A stretch of DNA of 64,000 bases from Xylogone sp. PMI_703 (Eukaryota; Ascomycota; Leotiomycetes): positions 1-64,000 of the forward strand of contig JAJTUQ010000001.1 of assembly GCA_021399445.1 (NCBI GenBank). The letters are read 5' to 3'. The position numbers were made by a program, and so were the translations under genes. Positions within the stretch are counted from its first letter, which is position 1. Each line of letters opens with the position of its first letter. This document shows positions 56,709 through 64,000 of this stretch, in pieces. The notes beneath the pieces were generated by a model. The model saw only the letters and a program-made list of their open reading frames with translations. It was not told the DNA's origin and did no database searches.

Positions 56709-57326
56709 TGTTATAACCTTGCAAAGTTATGACAAATAACCTGAGTATAAGGCCCTTATAGTCATCACTTTAGTTAAATAAGTATAAATTAAGACAGTTA
56801 TCAAGGACTTGGTTATAATATCATTAGTATTATTATATTATTAGTATTAACAAAAAAATAATACAAATTCAACACTAATATTATAAAAAGAGTTATATAA
56901 GTTAAAGGATAATATTATTGAAGTTATAATATTAATTTTTTGGTTATATTAACTAAATAATAATATTATCGAAAAAATAATATTACTTTTCTACTTATAT
57001 TAATTATTTACTTATATATACAAAAAGCTAATATTAGTAAATAAGTAAGTATATAACAAATAAGACTAGATAAGATCTCTTGGATCCAGGACCAGATAGG
57101 ATCTCTTGGATCCAGGACCATAAAAATCTAGGCAGATTTAGTCACTAATATATACTATATAAGTAAATAGTTTTACAGTAAATAAAAGCTTCGTGCTTAA
57201 CTTAATTAATTTACAGTATATCTGCATTTCATAAATAAAGTTCTACAATCTAAGTTTTACTTGCTCTCTTGACCTCTTAAGCCTATTATTTGAGTAATAG
57301 CTAAACCCCCATGTAGGAACGTTATA
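56709..57326 (+). repeat. 3' LTR of gypsy element 1
   Basis: 618 bp, TGTTATAACC...GAACGTTATA; same length as the 5' LTR at 42481-43098. It includes a 26 bp near-exact tandem duplication rich in GGATCC around 57068-57120. Confidence 0.9.
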
Positions 57327-58196
57327 GTTAATTTCTTGGTTTTTAGTTAACATTTAAATTATAGAATTTTAACTAAAGTTGTCCTAGGATAATATCTTTT
57401 TTTCTTAAGGCTAAGATTTTAAATTAGATTTTTTCTTGATAATTACCGATTTTTATAATAAAAAGCTTAATCTTAATAGATACTCCTTTTTTATTAATTA
57501 AGTTATTAACTATTCGTAAAAGTTAACTAAAGACTTTTGTTAGTATATCTAATATTTTAGTAACCTTAAATAACATAAAGTTAATTTAACTTCTAAAATT
57601 TATTATTGTCTTAAGCTTTTTATTATTGAACTTAATATTTAAGTAAATAATTTCTTCTTTACTTATTATAAATATGTTTAATACAAACTTAATGTTAAAT
57701 TCTTTTTCTCGAGTTAACTATAACAGAGCCTGTTTCTTAAGTTTTCTTATATTAAAAAAGTTATTAATATATCTTTAAAAAATATTTATTTATTGTTAAA
57801 TTCATAATAATAATTTATTTTATAATTATAATATTTTTTTTGTTGTTTTATATAAAAAGTTATTTCTTAGTATACTTCCTTTCTAGCTTAATAAGTCCTT
57901 TCCTTATCTTTATAGTATATAACCTAAGTATAAGAATCATATTTAAGTAATCATATATTTTCTTTTAACGAATAAAGTACTAAATCATCATAAAATAAAT
58001 TATTAATAATGATTTTTCTAAATTAATTTATATAACCTTGACTATTATTCTTGATTTTTATATTTTATACTAAAAAAGTCTATTCCACTGAAATAACATA
58101 TTTTACAGAATATTCTTTTTGACTAATCTCTAGGTTTTTATATAACTTTTATCAGAATGAAAAATTATATTAATTAATATTAATTTCTCTTTTACT

Positions 58197-58749
58197 TACA
58201 AAAATTTGTGTCTTGCTGACATCGGTGGCGAAGTGAATTGACGATGTTATCGAAACAGGCCATTATTGGAAACTGAATAGGAAGAGCTGGGAAAGCCAGT
58301 GAGTGAGTGTCTTAGCGAGATTGCTCATTTATGCGAAGCCCGGGCCTTTCTTTTTTTGCCCCATGCTACGATCCCACTGTATTATCCTCCTTCCGATGTT
58401 TCTCCGTTGGGTGGAGAGAAACGAACCCCCCAAGCTCCATAATTGTTCAGCTGGCAATCATCCCAATCTTGCCCTGCCCTGTCCCGCCCCAACCCTGCGG
58501 GCTCCGCACATGCAAATAAAGCCGCGTGCTGGCTATAACGTTATGGTTAACCCGAAATGGAAAGGTGTATCGAACAAGTGCCGTGCTAGAGTTCAAAGTT
58601 CCTTTTATGTTGTGGGGAGAAAAGTCTGTATTGTACTATTCTACCGGAAGAGAGAAAAAAGGGGTTAACTACTCTACAATATGTGGTTGGCCGTAGACTG
58701 GAGTCATGTGACATAAGCCAGATCACGTGATCCTACAACATTTTAGTTA
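58197..58749. other. Gene-free GC-normal transition
   Basis: Unique sequence after the gypsy relic ends. A frame at 58303-58668 has no recognisable features. No promoter or RNA gene identified. Confidence 0.5.
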
Positions 58750-59159
58750 ACGTAATTACTGGTAGGTCGGATCACTGAAATTTACCGCAAAATCAAGCAA
58801 AATCACATTCGAATAACTCAACAACCACTTTATTATATATAGTCAGATTTTATAATATTGTTATACTATTACTATAAAGTAAGATTATGAATTTTAGTAT
58901 GATCACTATTTGTAGATTAGGCTATACAACAAAATGTACATGGATTTAAGTTCCTAAAACAAACTTAGCTATATTACAAATACTTTGAAGAATAAAAAAG
59001 TTAATAAGTATAATTCTTATAATACTATTAATTACTGTACAAGATATCATTTTATAATACTTCTTAGCTGTGAAGTTATTCGAATATGATTTTGCTTGAT
59101 TTTGCAGTAAATTTCAGTGATCCGACCTATCGGGTGATCCGACCTACCAGTAATTACGT
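58750..59159. mobile_element. 410 bp MITE with about 69 bp inverted repeats and TA duplication
   Basis: Left arm 58750-58818 and right arm 59074-59159 are inverted copies starting ACGTAATTACTGGTAGGTCGG. The right arm carries an extra 17 bp by duplication of GATCCGACCTAYC near the end. TA dinucleotides flank both sides (58748-58749 and 59160-59161), typical of Tc1/mariner-type insertion. The interior is AT-rich without coding potential, so it is non-autonomous. The arms remain highly similar, so it looks relatively young. Confidence 0.8.
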
Positions 59160-59449
59160 TATCGTCTGTCAGAAATGGTGCTTACATAATTAGTGCCAGC
59201 CAATCACAGGCCTTGAGTTTAGTGGACTAGTGTGCTGTGGTATGAAGGGTTTTCACGGGCTTACCCCTATGTACTGTACATCATCAAGTCTAGCAGCGAA
59301 TAGAGTCCCTGTACCATACAATTTATATGTGTAGTAGCCCAACCACTGCGCCATAATCTCTGACATCGTCCCCGTATGATTTTGGTCGTGCAAGCACTCA
59401 CTCCATCTTTGCCTCCCGTCGCAGGTTTTTGACCATAACGAGAAGCATA

Positions 59450-60559
59450 ATGTCATCCCAGCAAGCCTCTATTCCTCATGGCCCGGACCGTCAGCGAGTT
59501 CTAAACGTGCTCGCCCAGCGGAGATACCGTAAAGAATCCCTGCATATCACTGACCGTCCCGTACTCACACTGTCCAGGTCAGCGTAAGCGGGAGCGGCTG
59601 CAGTCTCTGGAAAGGAGTCTTGAGGCCAGACTGGTCCCTACAACCGTTATGTCCGCTTCCGGTGGAGAAATACAGCTTCAGCACCAAATGCAGCCTCCGC
59701 ATCTAGAACGAGGCAACTCTGACACGCCCAATGACCCTCCCTATAATCTGCTTCCAGATTTCATGATTGGAGCTTCAAACGCGTCCTGCATGCACCTTGT
59801 ACCGCCGTCTGGGTCGGCGTGGAATACATCGTCAGAAAGTTCGTCGTCATATGTGATGGATCAGTTCGGAACAAACACCTCTTTGCCTTATGGTATGCCC
59901 CTCTGGCAATTCCAAAGTCTCCTGGTGTAGTTGTGCTTACTGGATGGGTTGTAGACAGTTCGTCTCACAGCGCTACGGTAACGGCCGATTCCCAATTATC
60001 AGCAGAACTTCAAGATCTGGAGACTTCCCAATTTACTTTCCTATCGGAGCATGGGATTGAAATTCCAAATCTCAAAACTTTGGAGCTCTCACTCCGCTTT
60101 GCACACATGCTTGGGCTTGCGGACGACTTGGTAAACCTCACTATAAGCCGGGTCCTAGACCTGTCGAGAATTTCCGTCCCCTTAGAAGACTTACCCAGAA
60201 ACTTACATCCAACGGAAGCACAGCTCTTGTTACCACACTACCCAGTCTTAGACGTTCTTCCCTGGCCATCGGTGCGGACAAAACTTATTTTTCTCTTCAG
60301 TCAGCCTGACCATCTTAGACCGCCAATCGCGAGAGGCCCCATGGCTGCTGTGCTGCTAATGCATGCTCTTGATGACGAGTCGGAGGGACTGCGCGTTACA
60401 TTAGATACAAATGGACATGGGTATGATGAAAAGAGCTGGGAAGTCGGACAGGCCATCTTCAAAGACTGGTGGTGGGTACTGGATCATGAGATCGTCTCCA
60501 ACTCAAACCGACTAAGGACCATAAGAGGGGCCCCCAAACTGCGGCTGTCAATACCATAA
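59450..60559 (+). CDS. bZIP transcription factor with DUF3425 C-terminal domain
   Basis: Probable nuclear regulator, 332 residues in three exons (59450-59528, 59578-59892, 59955-60559). The first splice completes a basic region RVLNVLAQRRYRQRKRERLQSLERSLE (N-x2-A-Q-x2-Y-R pattern of fungal AP-1-like factors). The second intron (59893-59954) skips a stop and joins TSLPY to DSSSHSATV. The C-terminal part contains HPTEAQLLLPHYPVLDVLPWPS and DWWWVLDHEIVSNSNRLRTIRG, the DUF3425 signature found downstream of short fungal bZIPs. The leucine-zipper portion after the basic region is short. Targets are unknown. Confidence 0.85.
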
Positions 60560-60591
60560 CAAGCACACCGGTAGTAAAACCGTTACAGTCG

Positions 60592-60831
60592 GTGCTATTT
60601 GCTTATGGCGTTATTGGAGGAGATACCGGTTTATTAGAAGAGGAGTTGGAGGATCAGGTCTTAGGGCAAGGGAATGCAGAATGGCTGAAGCCTTTATATG
60701 AGCTGTTAAAATTTAATCCACAATCCACTGTTATCCCTTTCCATCAACAACTTGTATGCCAGATTATTCGATATCACTCCTTCTCAATATTAACTTTGAT
60801 TTATGCCGCAGTAAGGCAGGGAAACGGCTAG
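60592..60831 (+). other. Unidentified open frame after the bZIP gene
   Basis: 79 codons from a GTG, with a protein-like acidic segment (YGVIGGDTGLLEEELEDQVLG, then EWLKPLYELLKFNP). The frame is also open for some distance upstream, overlapping the bZIP end. No family is recognised; it could be a gene fragment or a chance frame. Confidence 0.2.
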
Positions 60832-61125
60832 AACTCCGGCATTAACCTTGGACCACGACAAATTTATCAAATATGCCTTTCACCTTCCGGGTTAAGCATA
60901 TCGTTATGGTGGCGACTTGGCCACACTTGGCGATGGGTAAGCCGCCATATTGGGGGCGACATCAGGTCTAGGCTGCTACCAGGATAATGTATATCTATAG
61001 GCGAGTCAATGAGCTCTGAAATATTTTTATAACCGCAAGTTACCTCGTACACTTTGCAGTCTTCCTCTCTCGCCCTCCGCCCCAATATCTTCTACGCATC
61101 AGCCTTCCTATCGTCAGCCAAAACG
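60832..61125. other. Intergenic, promoter of membrane-protein gene
   Basis: No feature recognised; presumably the promoter of the gene starting at 61126. Confidence 0.4.
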
Positions 61126-61629
61126 ATGTCACCAACCGCATCAAGATCCCCCCTCGGAGGAGGAGGAGCAGTCGATCCTTCCGCTCCAGGTAACATCATC
61201 CGCGTCGCCCTTGCCTTCGAGTCCCTACTCACAGTTGGTGCGGGCACCTACTTCATATTATTTCCACGCCACTATTTGCTCCACACAATGGGAGCTGCTC
61301 CTGCTCAAGTCACGACAACAGCACTACAATCTACTCAGCAATTTGGTGCCGTGAACGTCTTGATCGGCGGCACTGTTGCCCTCTTTATACCAAACAGCAA
61401 GCTTGCGATTCAATCCCGTCAGATACTCTATTCCGTCTTGCTGGTTTTTGAGCTTTTGTATATGCCACTACTAGTATGGCAGGCTTTCATGATGGAGGGC
61501 GGCATGCTGAATGAATCTTGGTTGACTGGAGCGGAGCAGTTTGTGCCTTTCGTGGTTTGGAGAATTTTCATACTTAGATGTAAGCCCGAGTGGTTTGGAC
61601 GATATCAGGAGGGGAGAAAGATGGAGTAG
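61126..61629 (+). CDS. Small conserved fungal membrane protein
   Basis: 167 residues, no intron. The start is the first in-frame ATG, in a good context (AAACGATGTC). After a short Ser/Gly-rich N-terminus come about four hydrophobic helices: IIRVALAFESLLTVGAGTYFILF, FGAVNVLIGGTVALFI, YSVLLVFELLYMPLLVWQAF and FVPFVVWRIFIL. It resembles small integral membrane proteins common in Pezizomycotina without assigned function. It converges on the hydrolase gene (160 bp apart). Confidence 0.65.
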   Translation: MSPTASRSPLGGGGAVDPSAPGNIIRVALAFESLLTVGAGTYFILFPRHYLLHTMGAAPAQVTTTALQSTQQFGAVNVLIGGTVALFIPNSKLAIQSRQILYSVLLVFELLYMPLLVWQAFMMEGGMLNESWLTGAEQFVPFVVWRIFILRCKPEWFGRYQEGRKME

Positions 61630-61788
61630 GGTACCAACCGGTGAGGAGCGAACGAGCTATGATAGATTTGCGGCCCAATGTCAAACCTAACGCTTCTATT
61701 CATGTCATTAAAAAACTTTACATTGAGGCAGTACAATATAATAGTAACATCGAAGTAATGTAACGCTTTTTAGTATCTAACTCCCCTT

Positions 61789-63327
61789 TTAAGCTAAGAA
61801 GTTCGTCACCACTTTGACAAACTCTAAACAGTTTTCCACCATTGGTAAATGCCCAGCCAACTGTATCTGAGCAAAACCTCCATGTCCTTTCCCATCCTCC
61901 AGTTTCCTCGCTGCTGCTTTGAGTGCTTCTGGTATGAGACCATCCGCCTCTCCACTCACAAGCATCGCCTTGCACTGGATCTTTTCTAGGTCACCGAGCA
62001 TATCGTAGTCATACAATGCCTCAGAGCTACGACTGAAGCCCTCGAAGTCATTGCTCGCAATCATCGCAGCCACTTTCTTGCCAGTAGCCGCTTCCACGTT
62101 CTCCGGCAGGAACCAACGCTTGATGGTGGGTCCAACAAGCGCTTGCATACCTCCTTCTTGAGCAATCTTGATCCGTCCAGCCCATGCACCAGATGCGTTT
62201 GGTGCAGATTTGACTCCACAATCACTCGCCAGAACCCTGTCCAGGCGCTCTGGGTACGTCAACGCGAACCTGAGCGCTGTAACACCTCCCAAGGAGACAC
62301 CAACGACTGAATCGACCTTTTGGATCTTGAGCCCATCTAGCAGATGCGCTAGATCCGCTGCTAGGACTTCGGCTGTAATCTTGTCTTTAGATGTTACGGC
62401 CCCACGACCACGGCTTTCATACCGCAAGAATCGATACTGGGGATGTAATCCGCCGAAGAGCGAGATGAACTCATCCCAGATCTCTAGGCTTGTCATCAAG
62501 CTGTTTATAAACACCATAACTGGGGCATTGGGATCCGTGTTGCCTTCTAACCTATACGAACTCTTTGTGCCGTCCGCAAATGTGAAGAGGCTCTCGATGA
62601 CGGCCTTTGGAGGTAATGTATCCAAAGCAGCCAAGTCGCGTGGCAATGGGCCAAAATTGTAGTGCAGGACATAGTTCCTTCGATCCTGGGTGGTATCAGT
62701 CATAATGCGCTGTCTCCAGACAGTGCTCGTGGCGTATCTGAATTCTGGTCCACCGTTCCCATGGGATGATTTGTATTCATGGATGGCGAACCAATGTGGA
62801 TCCTCACCTTCGTGAAAGCTAGGCGACAGCTTGAATCGCCTTGAACGCAGCCATCCAGGAATCTTTTCGAGCAATGGAATATGCTCGTCGATATACCACC
62901 GATGGATATCCTCGGCCATTGCCTTCTTCTCCTCCTCGCTGGCTTTGGGTGGAAGGTACATGCGTAAAGTCATTATAAAGCCTGGCACTCGGTCGGTGTC
63001 ATTCACAGTACCTGTAGATATCTCTTCTTCATAGAGTTGGCGTGTGGTCTTGCTGATCTGAGCGAGAACATCCTGTTCACGCTTGGATGCATTTACACGC
63101 AGGTCCGTGTAGGCTGATGAGTTCATTAGGTCGAGATCTGTGAGATCGTAGACAGCCATCCATGGTGGACTCTCCCCATCCGTCGCCCGATAGCGACGCC
63201 CAGACGTCATGAAGGGGAGTTGAAGACGCAATGGGCCATGCTCGTTGTTGTACCAGTCCTCAAATGCAGCTCGACTCAGGGTTGGAGCATGCTCCATAGT
63301 TACGTAGAGAATCCCTGGCTTCCCCAT
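61789..63327 (-). CDS. Fusion of two EthD-like domains with an alpha/beta-hydrolase (3-oxoadipate enol-lactonase-like)
   Basis: 512 residues, intronless. The first 210 residues contain two dimeric ferredoxin-like EthD-type repeats, each with a W/Y-x3-EH-x-P motif (WYNNEHGPLRL about 25-35; WYIDEHIPLLEKIPGW about 144-159). From about 240 an alpha/beta-hydrolase fold follows: nucleophile elbow VVGVSLGG with Ser345, Asp462 in SGEADGL and His493 in LAGHLPMVE, a complete triad. The hydrolase part resembles PcaD-type enol-lactonases of aromatic catabolism; EthD domains occur in oxidation/cyclisation enzymes of aromatic compounds. Role in degrading or tailoring an aromatic compound is inferred. A fungal transcription factor gene lies upstream on the same strand. 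Confidence 0.82.
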   Translation of the reverse strand: MGKPGILYVTMEHAPTLSRAAFEDWYNNEHGPLRLQLPFMTSGRRYRATDGESPPWMAVYDLTDLDLMNSSAYTDLRVNASKREQDVLAQISKTTRQLYEEEISTGTVNDTDRVPGFIMTLRMYLPPKASEEEKKAMAEDIHRWYIDEHIPLLEKIPGWLRSRRFKLSPSFHEGEDPHWFAIHEYKSSHGNGGPEFRYATSTVWRQRIMTDTTQDRRNYVLHYNFGPLPRDLAALDTLPPKAVIESLFTFADGTKSSYRLEGNTDPNAPVMVFINSLMTSLEIWDEFISLFGGLHPQYRFLRYESRGRGAVTSKDKITAEVLAADLAHLLDGLKIQKVDSVVGVSLGGVTALRFALTYPERLDRVLASDCGVKSAPNASGAWAGRIKIAQEGGMQALVGPTIKRWFLPENVEAATGKKVAAMIASNDFEGFSRSSEALYDYDMLGDLEKIQCKAMLVSGEADGLIPEALKAAARKLEDGKGHGGFAQIQLAGHLPMVENCLEFVKVVTNFLA

Positions 63328-63540
63328 TTTTGGTAAGATCCAAGCTCGTCACAAATTATTACAGGAACAGACGAGGCGGTATAGACTTATTCTAGGGGAT
63401 GTATTATTATGTGCAAATGATCACTACTGTGACTTTGTGGAGGATAACGCAGTTAATAAATGAATTATGATCTGAATGAAATGGAAAAAATTCACAGCAA
63501 TAAAGCCAAAGGCAGAATAGCTGATAGTTGCTAAATTTGT

Positions 63541-63990
63541 CTAGGAGGCAACGCTACAAGCGCGGGAATAGCTCCGGTCCGCAATCCATTTTCCGAGCGC
63601 CTCAACTGGAAAATTCCCCAGTAGTCCCGCCCTCTTCTTCTCCACAGACCTGCCCCCGTGTTGGGGATCCGTAGAGAGCTGCACGTCCCTAAGTGAAAGA
63701 GAATTCAACTGGAACTTCGTAAAGTAATAATGTAACACAACGCCCTTGGAGGGACAAGTTCCCACGTACGGGCTGTCCTCTAAAGTATACATGAGCATAT
63801 CATGACGAAACAGTAAGAGAGGAAGCACAGTGACAAATAACATACCTGACTTTGGTTCCCACTTCATCCGCCAAGTTTCAATTTCTACGTTGAAACCTCT
63901 TAGCGCACGGAAATCCGCTTCCTCCAGCGGCTGCTCTATATCAGATCCAAATTTGCAGTACGCATTTGTAAGACTTAAAAACAAAGCGAC
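63541..63990 (-). CDS. C-terminal exons of a fungal transcription factor (partial)
   Basis: The end of a larger minus-strand gene whose start lies beyond the window. An acceptor TCTAG at about 63991 opens an exon VALFLSLTNAYCKFGSDIEQ, then FRALRGFNVEIETWRMKW. An in-frame 66 bp intron (63845-63780, GTATGT...CTTTAG) separates it from the last exon with PSKGVVLHYYFTKFQLNSLSLRDVQ. This H/YYFxKxQLNSLSLR block is typical of C-terminal regions of Zn2Cys6-type fungal regulators. Its neighbour is the EthD-hydrolase gene, which it could control. Confidence 0.6.
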   Translation of the reverse strand, partial: VALFLSLTNAYCKFGSDIEQPLEEADFRALRGFNVEIETWRMKWEPKSGMLFVTVLPLLLFRHDMLMYTLEDSPYVGTCPSKGVVLHYYFTKFQLNSLSLRDVQLSTDPQHGGRSVEKKRAGLLGNFPVEALGKWIADRSYSRACSVAS

Positions 63991-64000
63991 CTAGACAATC

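Larger units (their letters stand above)
42481..57326 (+). mobile_element. Gypsy chromovirus element 1 (plus strand), GTTAA duplication, split by element 2
   Basis: Two 618 bp LTRs (42481-43098 and 56709-57326) and a perfect GTTAA duplication (42476-42480 and 57327-57331) delimit it. Internal sequence 43099-48563 resumes at 55858 after element 2. In order along the plus strand: gag (43200-43950), protease, reverse transcriptase, RNase H, integrase, chromodomain (about 55910-56030), an antisense-ORF region and a polypurine tract just before the 3' LTR. RIP-type stops and active-site changes show it is dead. Removing the insertion leaves a normal-size element of about 7.5 kb. Confidence 0.9.
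39824..58196 (-). mobile_element. Oldest gypsy (chromovirus) copy, host of the nested insertions, 5' end deleted
   Basis: Minus-strand Ty3/gypsy element in pieces. The 3' LTR is 39824-40327, followed inward by the polypurine-type tract (sense AAGAAAAGGATAA), an antisense-ORF region 40328-40872, a solo LTR insertion, chromodomain and integrase remnants 41470-42410, a jump to the pol 5' region 42412-42480, the large nested element 42481-57326 with its GTTAA duplication, and protease/gag-side pol sequence 57332-58196. Comparison with 49.9-53.7 kb shows about 2.1 kb of integrase/RNase H/RT missing at about 42412. The 5' part and 5' LTR are absent; unique sequence starts at about 58197. Confidence 0.75.

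Noticed and set aside
55251..57326. Second inverted repeat pair read as one element
   Set aside because: The left repeat pairs with 48564-49170 (607 bp, ATTAT) and the right with 42481-43098 (618 bp, GTTAA).

Overview
The window looks like nuclear DNA of a filamentous ascomycete (Pezizomycotina; class not determined). The genes have short 50-60 bp introns with GT..CTGAC/CTAAC..AG signals. The protein families are typically fungal (SPT8, a DUF3425 bZIP factor, DHA1 and DHA2 MFS carriers, a CYP52-like P450). A gene-rich, moderate-GC part is sharply separated from a roughly 28 kb AT-rich block whose retrotransposons carry the transition-type decay expected of repeat-induced point mutation (RIP).

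Left arm (1-29.5 kb). An MFS carrier runs off the left edge. Next is a compact sugar/polyol group: a secreted GH39 glycosidase, a triosephosphate-isomerase-like protein, an RpiB-like isomerase and a dihydroxyacetone-kinase-family kinase. The last three match the enzyme set of fungal and bacterial erythritol catabolism (erythrulose kinase plus two tetrulose-phosphate isomerases). Both divergent promoters in the group hold a CGG-N7-CCG palindrome. The group ends in two broken genes, the C-terminus of a zinc-cluster-type regulator and a piece of a DHA2 MFS carrier, beside a 2 kb AT-rich relic. Then come UDP-galactose 4-epimerase, dCMP deaminase, a complete five-exon P450, SAGA subunit SPT8, a membrane-anchored methyltransferase-like protein, a Cu(I) P1B-ATPase and a DHA1 MFS carrier. 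Exon structures were worked out by hand and give uninterrupted products.

AT-rich block (29.5-58.2 kb). It starts with a foldback DNA element. A solo LTR, a decayed LTR, a tRNA-like relic and a complete but mutated Ty1/copia element (AATAT target duplication) follow. The rest is a three-level nest of Ty3/gypsy chromoviruses. An old minus-strand copy (39.8-58.2 kb) is interrupted by a solo LTR (AATTT duplication) and by a plus-strand element (42,481-57,326; 618 bp LTRs; GTTAA duplication). That plus-strand element is itself interrupted by a minus-strand element (48,564-55,857; 607 bp LTRs; ATTAT duplication). A GC-richer, apparently un-RIPed solo LTR (47,916-48,128) is the youngest insertion. 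All three gypsy copies carry an extra reading frame antisense to pol, between the chromodomain and the 3' LTR.

Right arm (58.2-64 kb). A 410 bp TA-flanked MITE, a bZIP/DUF3425 regulator, a small membrane protein, a two-EthD-domain plus alpha/beta-hydrolase fusion and the C-terminal end of a fungal transcription factor.

All homology calls come from reading motifs by eye; no database search or computed statistic was used.
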